A stretch of 8,368 nt of DNA from the NCBI GenBank assembly GCA_030640765.1, contig DAOWIT010000070.1, positions 1 to 8,368 on the forward strand, written 5' to 3'. The stretch is from Candidatus Latescibacterota bacterium. Lineage in GTDB: Bacteria > Latescibacterota > MVCY01. Positions 1-6,454 of this stretch are shown here, in pieces (within the stretch, counting starts at the first letter, position 1; every line of letters begins with the position of its first letter). The translations under genes were made by a program, and so were the position numbers. The notes under the pieces are model-generated. The model did not search any database, was not told where the DNA came from, and saw nothing but the letters and a program-made list of their open reading frames with translations.

Positions 1-153
1 ATGGAAGGATTGGGGTTTTCAATGGTAGAGGTGCTCTCGCCCTGTCCGATTAACTGGGGTCTCACCCCGGTGGAGGCAATGAAGTGGATCGATGAGAAGA
101 TGATCCCTTACTTCCCCTTGGGGGAATTTAAGAGCCCGAATTCACGAGGATAA
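1..153 (+). CDS. korB: 2-oxoacid:ferredoxin oxidoreductase beta subunit, KorB type (3' end only)
   Basis: Only the last 50 residues and the TAA stop are inside the window; the ATG at base 1 is an internal methionine, not a start. The piece reads [16 protein letters not shown] (about residues 5-20), then an [20 protein letters not shown] tail, which is the characteristic C-terminal end of KorB-type beta subunits. In this family the beta subunit binds thiamine diphosphate and a 4Fe-4S cluster and works with alpha and gamma subunits in the cytoplasm. The complex oxidises (or, running backwards, makes) a 2-oxoacid such as 2-oxoglutarate using CoA and ferredoxin. The gamma subunit gene follows at 491, supporting the call, although the 337-base spacer between them is unusually long for such an operon. 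Which 2-oxoacid is used cannot be decided from this fragment. Confidence 0.85.
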   Translation: MEGLGFSMVEVLSPCPINWGLTPVEAMKWIDEKMIPYFPLGEFKSPNSRG

Positions 154-490
154 AGATGGGAATTACACTTAAAATACTTCAAATCCAAAGAGCGGCTCGA
201 AGGGAACAGTTAGAACTTGTCCTGGAAGATAACTGAGGCAATCTAATGTCCAAGGTCAAGGAAATTCTGCGAAGAAAGAAAGATAGGAGAGAAGTGAAAC
301 AATCGCGTTATTAATCGGCTTATCTTCACAAGAGGAGTGAACAAGGCAATTCTTCTTTACAGATTTTGGAAGCGCTGTCTATGGTAAGGTATTTCCTGGA
401 ATGCAAGATAGGTTTTAGCAGTCAAAAACCCCATCCTATTTCTCAGTCTAAAACTTACCATATCCTTAACACCAAGATAACTCTATAGCC
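154..490. other. Spacer between korB and korC, no convincing gene
   Basis: I find no recognisable gene in these 337 bases. Two very short + strand frames exist, 156-236 (26 codons, starting MGITLKIL) and 246-314 (22 codons, rich in Lys and Arg). Neither has a good ribosome binding site or a recognisable product, so I do not call them. The right half holds the nested inverted repeat at 380-462 described separately. The sequence just before the korC start has no purine-rich Shine-Dalgarno stretch. The spacer could be an untranslated leader with its own promoter, the remains of a decayed gene, or a small repeat insertion; the sequence alone does not separate these. Confidence 0.6.
380..462. repeat. 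Nested inverted repeat upstream of korC
   Basis: The outer arms are TATGGTAAG (380-388) and CTTACCATA (454-462), a perfect 9-bp match. Inside are ATAGG (408-412) with CCTAT (435-439), and GGTTTT (411-416) with AAAACC (425-430); these two inner pairings overlap, so they compete with each other. The inner part is bulged, so this is less tidy than the elements further downstream. It ends 28 bases before korC and could fold in the leader RNA or be a short degenerate mobile repeat. Confidence 0.5.
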
Positions 491-1036
491 ATGGAAACTA
501 AACTTATCATCGCAGGCCACGGCGGCCAGGGGATTATCCTGATGGGAACTCTTTTGGCCCACGCCGGAATGGAAGAGGGCAAACAGGTCACCTTCTTTCC
601 CTCCTACGGACCGGCAATGCGGGGAGGAACTGCTAACTGCTCCGTGGTCATCTCCTCTGAGGAGATCGCCTCCCCGGTGGTAACCCAGCCAGACATTTTA
701 GTGGCAATGAACGAACCCTCGCTGGTAAAGTTCGAACCCCAGGTCGCCCCTCAGGGCAGACTGTTTATCAACCAGTCATTAGCCTCTTGCGACCCTCAGC
801 GCAGCGACCTGGAGGTGGTCAAAGTGCAGGTCACTGAACTTGCCAGTCAACTGGGTAACCTGCGGGTGGCAAATATGGTTATGTTGGGCGTTTTAGTTGG
901 CAAAACCGGGATTGTCGCCCTGCCCACAGTTGTTCAAAGCCTTAAATCTGTATTGCCCCGGAGACGATGGGAACTGCTGGAACTCAACGAAAAAGCCCTC
1001 CAGAAGGGCAGAGAACTTTCAGAAGACCTTATGTGA
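491..1036 (+). CDS. korC: 2-oxoacid:ferredoxin oxidoreductase gamma subunit, KorC type
   Basis: This 181-residue protein matches the pyruvate/ketoisovalerate oxidoreductase gamma family (PF01558) over its whole length. Hallmarks are the N-terminal GHGGQGIILMG loop (residues 9-19) and PSYGPAMRGGTANC (about residues 37-50). The gamma subunit belongs to the cytoplasmic complex that couples 2-oxoacid oxidation and CoA ester formation to ferredoxin; the KorB-type subunit at the window start makes 2-oxoglutarate the likeliest substrate by association. The ATG at 491 is the first start after an in-frame TAA at 467, and gives the usual N-terminus. No Shine-Dalgarno sequence is visible before it, so translation may be weak or independent of that signal. 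The next gene starts 19 bases after its stop. Family is certain; the exact substrate is inferred. Confidence 0.9.
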   Translation: METKLIIAGHGGQGIILMGTLLAHAGMEEGKQVTFFPSYGPAMRGGTANCSVVISSEEIASPVVTQPDILVAMNEPSLVKFEPQVAPQGRLFINQSLASCDPQRSDLEVVKVQVTELASQLGNLRVANMVMLGVLVGKTGIVALPTVVQSLKSVLPRRRWELLELNEKALQKGRELSEDLM

Positions 1037-1055
1037 GGATCTTAATCTTGAAAAT

Positions 1056-3671
1056 ATGAGCGAGTTGAGAGGAAGAATAGAGGGGATTCTGCCGTTAGTA
1101 TCTAAACCGGCCAGATATCTGGGCAATGAGTTAAATGTCATCCGTAAAAATCATTCTCTGGTGAAAATCAAGCTGGTGCTGGCCTTCCCAGATGTCTACG
1201 AGATTGGCCAGTCCTACACCGGATTCCATATCCTTTATCATATCGTTAATCAGCGGACAGACGCGTTGGCTGAAAGGACTTTCGCTCCCTGGCCAGATAT
1301 GGAAAAACTGATGCGCCAGGAAGATATTCCCCTGTTCTCTCTGGAATCAGCTACTCCGCTTCGCCGTTTCGACATAGTGGGATTTACCCTTCAGCATGAG
1401 TTGAATTACACTAACATTCTTAATATGCTGGATATAGCAGGGATACCCCTATGGTCAAAGGAAAGGGGTGAACAGGATCCTCTGGTTTTAGGGGGTGGGC
1501 CTTGCGCTTTTAATCCGGAGCCTTTGGCAGATTTTTTCGACGCCTTTGTTGTCGGTGATGGGGAAGAGGTATTAGGGGAGCTCATTGACTTATTGCAGAC
1601 GGTTCAAGGGACAAGCAGACCCGAGAAACTCAGGCAACTGGCAGGAATAGAAGGGATTTATGTCCCCACTCTCTATCGAGTAGACTACGACGGTGAAGGC
1701 AACTTCAAAGGGATTTTTTCCACCGATCCTCCAGCCTCTGAGCACATCCGGGCCAGAGTTGCCGAACTGAAGAGGGATAACTATCCTCTTCGTCCTCTGG
1801 TCCCTTTAACTCAGATCACCCACGATCGGCTGTCGGTGGAGATTATGCGGGGCTGTACCCGTGGTTGCCGTTTCTGCAGTGCGGGGATGACCTACAGACC
1901 GGTTCGGGAGAGGCCGGTAGACGATTTGGTGGGGCAAATCAGGCAGGCAATCGACGCCTCCGGCTGGGAGGAAGTGTCGCTGCTGTCCCTGTCTACATCT
2001 GATTACAGTGAACTTAGCCAACTTCTCTCTCAACTCAACCCTTTGCTAACTTCCAGGAGATTGACCCTCTCGCTTCCCTCTATCCGGATGGACAACTTTA
2101 CCCTGAAGCTGGCCCGGTCGATCCAGGGGGTTCGCAAGGCCGGCTTGACCTTCGCTCCTGAAGCCGGAACCCAGAGACTCAGAGAGGTGATCAATAAGAA
2201 CCTGGACGAGAAAGAGCTTTTAGAGACTATCAGAACTGCTTACTCCGCTGGCTGGGGATCGGTCAAGCTCTATTTTATGATTGGGCTTCCTACCGAGACT
2301 TATGAAGATTTAGATGGGATAGTGGATCTGGTGAAGAAGATCGTCCACATCGGCAGACGACAGGGCGGTAAAGGCTTACATATCAGTATCTCCCCGTTTT
2401 CTCCCAAACCCCATACCCCGTTTCAGTGGGATGCCCAGGAGAGCGTGGAGCAGCTCAGGGAAAAATCGCATTACCTGCGAGACCGTATTCGCTGGAAGAG
2501 TGTACGGTTGAAGTGGCGAGAACCAGAAGTATCGTTCATAGAGGCGGTTTTCGCCCGGGGGGGGAGAAATCTCTCCCAGGTCTTATGGGAGGCGTGGACC
2601 AATGGGGCCAAGTTCGACAGCTGGACAGACTCCTTCGACTTCCGGCGCTGGATGGATGCCTTTCAGAAAACAGGTATTGACCCTTACCGGGAGGTGGGGA
2701 TAAGACAACCTGATGCGCCTTTGCCCTGGGACCATATCTTTCCGGGGGTGACAAAGGAGTTCTTGAAAAAAGAGCGGGAGAAGGCTTTCATCCCGGAGCA
2801 GACCCCCGACTGTCGCACTGGCTGTGTGGAGTGTGGACTTCCTGCCCCACTGAGAACAAAACAGAGGCTTCTTTCTACTGCAGTTGAAACAGCAGCCCCA
2901 AGTTCCAAGCCAGAAGAGGAGACAAAAGAGGCTGCTCTGTTTGGACGGAGGAGAAAAAAGAAGACAGCCGTTGCCCAGATAGCTAAGACCAGGGTGAGAC
3001 TCAAATATGCCAAGGGGCAACAACTGAAATTCTTAGGTCACCTGGACTTGGTGGAGATATTCCATCGCGGGGTAAGGATAGCCCGGCTTCCTATGGATTA
3101 CTCTCGGGGTTTTCACCCTCGTCCCAAAATGGCCTTTGGACCGCCGTTGAACCTGGGAATAACCAGCAGAGCTGAGTATGTGGACCTTCAGTTTGCCCAG
3201 CCCTGTTTGGAGAGTGTTAAAGAAAAATTGACCTTGGCGCTGCCTATGGGATTGGAGGTCTTGGAGGAAAGGCCTATTTTAGGCAGAGCAGAGTCCTTGA
3301 CCAAGATAATAGACTTAGCTGAGTACACTGTCAAGCTGGAATCCGAGCTGAATATTGGGGAGCTGGAGCAGGCAATTAAGAGATTTCAAAGTACTGAGGC
3401 CCCTACTGTTCAACGGAGGAAGGGAGGGTTAGTGAGGGAGGTGAATGTAAGGGCTGGCACCAGGGAGATTTCACTGACTTCCTCCCCGGCAGGAATGCCT
3501 CTGGTGCGAATGCTGCTTCTGACCGGCAGCGACAGCGATGTCCGCCCCACAGAGGTGCTGGAGTGCCTGCTCGACTGGCCTCGGGAGAGAGTGCTTTCCT
3601 TAGATATTAGTCGCACTGCTCTTCATGTGGAGAAAAATGGGAAATTTATTAATCCAATGGGAGTGATATAA
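1056..3671 (+). CDS. TIGR03960-type B12-domain radical SAM protein fused to DUF2344
   Basis: From ATG 1056 the protein has 871 residues. An upstream in-frame ATG at 897 would add 53 residues lying wholly over korC with no family resemblance, so I reject it. Residues 1-230 form the B12-binding-like domain: KPARYLGNELN, then DVYEIG (46-51) and GGG (146-148). The radical SAM domain follows with CTRGCRFC; C267, C271 and C274 form the CxxxCxxC motif that binds the 4Fe-4S cluster and S-adenosylmethionine. A second CxxxCxxC (C586, C590, C593) closes the TIGR03960 part. A charged, lysine/arginine-rich linker (about 600-644) leads to a DUF2344 domain (TIGR03936, about 645-860) with FLGHLDL and YSRGFHPRPKMAFGPPL. 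The substrate is not known for this family. Its tight link to rng and ribosomal protein genes suggests work on RNA or the ribosome, which is inference. The only nearby ribosome-binding stretch is a weak GAGG about 17 bases before the ATG. Confidence 0.88.
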   Translation: MSELRGRIEGILPLVSKPARYLGNELNVIRKNHSLVKIKLVLAFPDVYEIGQSYTGFHILYHIVNQRTDALAERTFAPWPDMEKLMRQEDIPLFSLESATPLRRFDIVGFTLQHELNYTNILNMLDIAGIPLWSKERGEQDPLVLGGGPCAFNPEPLADFFDAFVVGDGEEVLGELIDLLQTVQGTSRPEKLRQLAGIEGIYVPTLYRVDYDGEGNFKGIFSTDPPASEHIRARVAELKRDNYPLRPLVPLTQITHDRLSVEIMRGCTRGCRFCSAGMTYRPVRERPVDDLVGQIRQAIDASGWEEVSLLSLSTSDYSELSQLLSQLNPLLTSRRLTLSLPSIRMDNFTLKLARSIQGVRKAGLTFAPEAGTQRLREVINKNLDEKELLETIRTAYSAGWGSVKLYFMIGLPTETYEDLDGIVDLVKKIVHIGRRQGGKGLHISISPFSPKPHTPFQWDAQESVEQLREKSHYLRDRIRWKSVRLKWREPEVSFIEAVFARGGRNLSQVLWEAWTNGAKFDSWTDSFDFRRWMDAFQKTGIDPYREVGIRQPDAPLPWDHIFPGVTKEFLKKEREKAFIPEQTPDCRTGCVECGLPAPLRTKQRLLSTAVETAAPSSKPEEETKEAALFGRRRKKKTAVAQIAKTRVRLKYAKGQQLKFLGHLDLVEIFHRGVRIARLPMDYSRGFHPRPKMAFGPPLNLGITSRAEYVDLQFAQPCLESVKEKLTLALPMGLEVLEERPILGRAESLTKIIDLAEYTVKLESELNIGELEQAIKRFQSTEAPTVQRRKGGLVREVNVRAGTREISLTSSPAGMPLVRMLLLTGSDSDVRPTEVLECLLDWPRERVLSLDISRTALHVEKNGKFINPMGVI
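3659..3663 (+). promoter_or_regulatory. Ribosome binding site for rng
   Basis: GGGAG lies inside the last codons of the radical SAM gene, 10 bases before the TTG at 3674. It supports TTG as the start of rng and suggests the two genes are translated from one message. Confidence 0.55.
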
Positions 3672-3673
3672 AT

Positions 3674-5179
3674 TTGGCTACTGAGATAATAATCAATGTG
3701 GGCGTTTATGAGACTCGCATCGCCATTCTGGAAGACCAAAAAGTGATGGAGGTCTTAGTAGAGCGGCCCGAGAAGCAGAGGACGGTCGGTAATATCTACA
3801 AGGCAATAGTCGAGTCGATCCTACCTGGAATGCAAGCGGCGTTTGTCAATATTGGCTTAGAGAAAAGTGCATTTCTGCCTCTGGGAGAAGTAGAAGAGGG
3901 CCGTTTGTTCGATTTTGAAGTGGACGCAGAGAAACCCCGGGCACGGGCATTCGGACAACACCTCCAACAAGGACAGAAGGTCATCGTGCAGATCACCAAG
4001 GAGCCCATCGGCACCAAAGGGCCACGGGTAACCACAGAGGTCTCTCTGCCAGGAAGGTTCGCTGTGCTCTTACCCAGCGATGACCGTATTGGGGTTTCCC
4101 GGAAGATTACTAACTGGACAGAGAAAAGGCGTCTTAGGAAAGTAACCCAGGAGATAAAACCCGACGGTTTTGGAATCATAGTCAGAACCGTTGCCAAAAC
4201 CAAGGGGAAAGCCGAATTGGAAGGAGACATAAAGAATCTTCTTAAAACCTGGAACAAGGTCTACAAACGGGCTCAGAAGGTCAAGGCTCCGGTTCTACTC
4301 CATCGAGAGATGGGAATGACCTCCAGTCTGATCAGAGATCTGTTCACCGATGATGTCGACCGGGTAGTGGTGGATTCCAAGCGGGAACATAAACAGATTG
4401 TAGCTTATCTTCGCTCTGTTTCTCCCCAGTTGTGTTCTAAGGTGGAGTTGCACGATGAAAGGTCGCCTCTATTCGATGCCTTTAAGATAGAGCAAGAGAT
4501 AGAAAAAACGTGGGATAGAAGAGTGTGGTTGAGAAAGGGTGCCTATTTGATCATCGACCACACTGAGGCCTTGGTGACTATTGATGTGAACAGTGGCAGA
4601 TATGTGGGCAAAACAGACCAAGGTAAGACGGCCTTAGAGGTCAACTTGCAGGCAGCCCAGGAGATTGCCAGACAACTGAGGCTGCGGGACATCGGGGGGA
4701 TTATTGTCATAGATTTTATTGATATGGCTTCGGCAAGGGCCAGGAAAAAGGTGTGGGAGAAGTTGATGGCAGCCCAGGAGAAGGACAGATCCAGAACAAA
4801 TGTGCTGCCTGTAAGTGAGTTCGGTCTGGTGGAGATGACCCGCCAGAGAGTTCGTCCCAGTCTGCTCTACACCTTCAGTGAAACTTGCCCTGTCTGTAAC
4901 GGAGTCGGAAGGGTTCAGGGGCGTGACACCACAGTGAGCAAAACCGAGAGATGGCTCAAAAGGGCGCAGGCTGCTTCCGTAGAGAAGAATTTGATCCTCC
5001 AGGTTAATCCTTTAGTGGCTGAATACCTTTCAGAGAAGGACGAATCCCGGTTGAAACTGCTGAAGAAATCAACCAAAGCTAAGCTTGACTTGGTCTCTGT
5101 CCCCGAGTTGGCTATAGAACAGTACCGGTTTCTGTCAGCTAAGACAGGAAAAGACCTGACAGAACAATTTAAGGTGTAA
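3674..5179 (+). CDS. rng: Ribonuclease G (RNase E/G family)
   Basis: A 501-residue endoribonuclease, close in length to E. coli RNase G (489). It cuts single-stranded, A/U-rich RNA, acting in rRNA maturation and mRNA decay in the cytoplasm. The S1 RNA-binding domain starts at about residue 37 (RTVGNIYKAIVESILPGMQA) and is followed by the 5' sensor and DNase I-like regions. The two catalytic metal-binding aspartates are D304 (TIDVNSG) and D347 (IIVIDFIDM). The zinc-link motif CPVCNGVG has C405 and C408, used for dimer formation. There is no long C-terminal scaffold as in RNase E, so RNase G is the better name. The start is TTG at 3674, two bases after the previous stop; it gives MATEIIINVG, matching the family N-terminus. 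A structured leader and rplU follow downstream. Confidence 0.95.
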   Translation: MATEIIINVGVYETRIAILEDQKVMEVLVERPEKQRTVGNIYKAIVESILPGMQAAFVNIGLEKSAFLPLGEVEEGRLFDFEVDAEKPRARAFGQHLQQGQKVIVQITKEPIGTKGPRVTTEVSLPGRFAVLLPSDDRIGVSRKITNWTEKRRLRKVTQEIKPDGFGIIVRTVAKTKGKAELEGDIKNLLKTWNKVYKRAQKVKAPVLLHREMGMTSSLIRDLFTDDVDRVVVDSKREHKQIVAYLRSVSPQLCSKVELHDERSPLFDAFKIEQEIEKTWDRRVWLRKGAYLIIDHTEALVTIDVNSGRYVGKTDQGKTALEVNLQAAQEIARQLRLRDIGGIIVIDFIDMASARARKKVWEKLMAAQEKDRSRTNVLPVSEFGLVEMTRQRVRPSLLYTFSETCPVCNGVGRVQGRDTTVSKTERWLKRAQAASVEKNLILQVNPLVAEYLSEKDESRLKLLKKSTKAKLDLVSVPELAIEQYRFLSAKTGKDLTEQFKV

Positions 5180-5284
5180 ATCTCAGATTCGGAGATTTTG
5201 AAAGTTCAAAAATTGCCTAAAATTCAGAGATTTTGGGCAAACTTGACAGTCTTTTAAGGTTTTGAAGTTCAATTTAGGCAATTT
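5178..5284. promoter_or_regulatory. Competing stem-loops in the rng-rplU spacer
   Basis: Three pairings can be drawn here. AAATCTC (5178-5184) pairs with GAGATTT (5192-5198) right at the rng stop. TTGCCTAAAAT (5213-5223) pairs with ATTTTGGGCAA (5230-5240) with one G-U pair and a 6-base loop. AAATTGCCTAAA (5210-5221) is a perfect 12-bp match to TTTAGGCAATTT (5273-5284). The last two share the segment 5213-5221, so only one can form at a time. Near-palindromes TTGAA-TTCAA occur at 5198-5209 and 5262-5272. The layout resembles an attenuator or a degenerate palindromic repeat; I recognise no named RNA family. Confidence 0.5.
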
Positions 5285-5347
5285 ACTTCGTAGCCGAGCT
5301 TTCTAAAGCTCGTCGACGAGGCTGCGAAGTTTGGAAACTTCGGCTAC
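5285..5347. repeat. Triple-palindrome REP/MITE-like element
   Basis: Three perfect palindromic units stand side by side: CGAGCTTT/AAAGCTCG (5295-5302 and 5305-5312), CTCGTCGACGAG (5309-5320) and CGAAGTTT/AAACTTCG (5325-5332 and 5335-5342). The ends also pair: GTAGCCGA (5290-5297) with TCGGCTAC (5340-5347), and ACTTCGTAGCC (5285-5295) with GGCTGCGAAGT (5321-5331) apart from one G-U position. Such a compact unit, richer in G+C than the A/T-rich sequence around it, is typical of dispersed repeats. It lies 99 bases before rplU. No second copy exists in this window. Confidence 0.65.
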
Positions 5348-5433
5348 TGCACTAGGCCGACAAGGAACTCAACGGTCAGAGGACACGACCAACTTTCCAA
5401 ACCCAAAGTAAAATCTTGAAACACATACCAACA

Positions 5434-5440
5434 GAGGGAG
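5434..5440 (+). promoter_or_regulatory. Ribosome binding site for rplU
   Basis: GAGGGAG stands six bases before ATG 5447 and fixes that ATG as the rplU start. Confidence 0.75.
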
Positions 5441-5446
5441 TGCTTT

Positions 5447-5779
5447 ATGTATGCAGTAATGAGGATGGCTGGTTTTCAGTTCAAGGTGGAGAAACAGCAG
5501 CAGATTCGGGTACCTAAGTTGGATCTACCAATAGGGGAGAAGATCACTATTCCAGAGGTTCTCTTGGTCTCAGACAATGAGAAAACAACGGTGGGAACCC
5601 CCACTGTTCCCGGAGCAACCGTGGAGGCAAAAATTCTTTCCCACGGAAGAGGAGAAAAGATTACTGTGTTCAAAATGAAACGAAGAAAGAACTACAGGCG
5701 TAAAAAGGGACATAGGGAAGACTACACCCAGATTTTGATCGAAGCTATCCAGGTAGGAAAAAACAGAGGAGGTGAATAA
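5447..5779 (+). CDS. rplU: 50S ribosomal protein L21
   Basis: This 110-residue protein is L21, a 23S rRNA-binding component of the large subunit. It starts [18 protein letters not shown], a variant of the usual MYAVI..GGKQYKV, and carries the conserved [16 protein letters not shown] (about 49-64) and the basic [19 protein letters not shown] block (about 76-94) that contacts rRNA. It is a few residues longer than the typical 103, the extra part being the VGKNRGGE tail, whose codons also carry the ribosome binding site for rpmA. It lies two bases before rpmA, the near-universal L21-L27 pairing. The long structured spacer upstream suggests separate control of these ribosomal genes from rng. Confidence 0.97.
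   Translation: MYAVMRMAGFQFKVEKQQQIRVPKLDLPIGEKITIPEVLLVSDNEKTTVGTPTVPGATVEAKILSHGRGEKITVFKMKRRKNYRRKKGHREDYTQILIEAIQVGKNRGGE
5766..5775 (+). promoter_or_regulatory. Strong ribosome binding site for rpmA
   Basis: GAGGAGGTGA is close to a perfect match to the 16S rRNA 3' end, six bases before ATG 5782. It overlaps the final codons of rplU, so the two genes are probably translated together. Confidence 0.85.
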
Positions 5780-5781
5780 TT

Positions 5782-6030
5782 ATGGCGCACAAGAAAGGAG
5801 TAGGGAGCTCTCGAAACGGCAGAGAAAGTCATTCTAAGCGCTTAGGAGTTAAGAGGTTTAGCGGACAATTTGTGAGCCCAGGCACTATCCTGGTCAGACA
5901 GAGGGGTACTAAGATTCATCCCAGTGTCAATGTGGGTAAAGGCGGAGATGACACCTTGTTCGCTTTAATTGCCGGCAAGGTTTGCTTTGAGAAGACTGGC
6001 CGGGGGAGAACCAACGTCAGTGTGATATAA
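5782..6030 (+). CDS. rpmA: 50S ribosomal protein L27
   Basis: An 82-residue L27. It opens directly with [16 protein letters not shown], so it has no N-terminal extension of the kind that Firmicutes cleave off; the N-terminal tail of L27 reaches towards the peptidyl-transferase centre. KRLGVKRF (about 20-27), [12 protein letters not shown] (about 36-47) and GGDDTLFA (about 54-61) are the conserved blocks. Small departures from the usual sequence are NGRES rather than NGRDS and HPSVNVG rather than HPGxNVG. It is translated from its own strong site just after rplU. A MITE-like element begins two bases after its stop codon. Confidence 0.97.
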   Translation: MAHKKGVGSSRNGRESHSKRLGVKRFSGQFVSPGTILVRQRGTKIHPSVNVGKGGDDTLFALIAGKVCFEKTGRGRTNVSVI

Positions 6031-6032
6031 GC

Positions 6033-6155
6033 AGTATCTGTCCGAATTTGTCATTCCCGCACGCCGTTAGCGGGAATCCACTGCTGACCTCAAGTAGATT
6101 CCGGCTTAAAGATTGCCGGAATGACAAGAAATATGGGTATTTCCGGACAGATACT
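6033..6155. mobile_element. MITE-like nested inverted repeat after rpmA
   Basis: This 123-base unit has perfect 12-bp terminal inverted repeats, AGTATCTGTCCG (6033-6044) and CGGACAGATACT (6144-6155). A second nested pair lies inside: TTGTCATTCC (6048-6057) with GGAATGACAA (6118-6127). Two internal hairpins follow, ATTCCCGC/GCGGGAAT (6053-6060 and 6070-6077) and ATTCCGGC/GCCGGAAT (6098-6105 and 6115-6122). TAAG occurs at 6028-6031 and 6155-6158, a possible short target duplication. The GTCATTCCCGC-GCGGGAAT core resembles repeats I know from many bacterial genomes. It contains no gene, so any movement would need a transposase from elsewhere. Confidence 0.75.
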
Positions 6156-6157
6156 AA

Positions 6158-6185
6158 GTAGGGGTGATTCATGAAACGCCCCTAC
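6158..6185. repeat. Imperfect 28-base palindrome
   Basis: GTAGGGG (6158-6164) is exactly complementary to CCCCTAC (6179-6185), and the centre TTCATGAA (6168-6175) is itself palindromic; between them lie a G-U pair, a G-C pair and one A-A mismatch. It directly abuts the MITE-like element and shares bases 6174-6185 with the terminator-like hairpin that follows, so the two folds exclude each other. Confidence 0.6.
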
Positions 6186-6195
6186 AGGGCGTTTT
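6174..6195 (+). terminator. Terminator-like hairpin before rpmE
   Basis: AAACGCCC (6174-6181) pairs with GGGCGTTT (6187-6194) across the 5-base loop CTACA, and a short T run (6192-6195) follows. It could end transcription coming from rpmA or act as an attenuator for rpmE, 26 bases downstream. The T tract is short, so efficiency may be modest. Confidence 0.5.
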
Positions 6196-6203
6196 ACTAA
6201 ATA

Positions 6204-6210
6204 AAAGGAG
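6204..6210 (+). promoter_or_regulatory. Ribosome binding site for rpmE
   Basis: AAAGGAG lies 10 bases before the TTG at 6221. Together with the conserved MKKDIHP reading it decides for the TTG start; no ATG is available in frame nearby. Confidence 0.65.
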
Positions 6211-6220
6211 ATGAGCTAAA

Positions 6221-6454
6221 TTGAAGAAAGATATCCATCCCAAATACGAAGACGCTACCATTACCTGCAGTTGCGGTAATTCGATTAAGACCAGGTCCAC
6301 GGTAAAGAACCTGCGAGTGGAAATATGCTCGAAATGCCATCCTTTCTATACTGGCACCCAGAAGTTGGTGGACAGCGCTGGGAGGGTGGAGAAATTCCAG
6401 AGAAAATATGGTTTATCCCCAAATAAGGCTTCAGAAAACCAAGCAGAGAAATAG
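6221..6454 (+). CDS. rpmE: 50S ribosomal protein L31, zinc-binding (C+) form
   Basis: A 77-residue L31, a small protein at the bridge between the two ribosomal subunits. It begins [14 protein letters not shown] from a TTG codon. All four zinc-binding cysteines are present: C16 and C18 (TCSCGN), then C36 and C39 ([11 protein letters not shown], the family signature). The C-terminal [10 protein letters not shown] is also typical. In organisms with both types, the C+ form is the one made when zinc is plentiful and the C- form replaces it in starvation; only the C+ form is visible here. It sits ahead of prfA, a common pairing. Palindromic elements lie on both sides of it and may give it separate expression. 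Confidence 0.96.
   Translation: MKKDIHPKYEDATITCSCGNSIKTRSTVKNLRVEICSKCHPFYTGTQKLVDSAGRVEKFQRKYGLSPNKASENQAEK

Noticed and set aside
156..314. Two short frames of 26 and 22 codons after korB
   Set aside because: No good ribosome binding sites and no recognisable product; chance frames of this size are common.
897..1055. Upstream in-frame ATG that would lengthen the radical SAM protein by 53 residues
   Set aside because: The extra part lies over korC in another frame and looks unlike any family N-terminus; the family similarity begins a few residues after ATG 1056.
2426..3023. Several open frames on both strands inside the radical SAM gene
   Set aside because: They are shadows of a gene with clear domain structure; none resembles a known protein.
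5243..5273. Possible promoter: TTGACA at 5243-5248 with TTCAAT at 5268-5273
   Set aside because: The spacing is 19 bases and the -10 box is poor; the bases are also part of the competing stems. It remains possible but unsupported.
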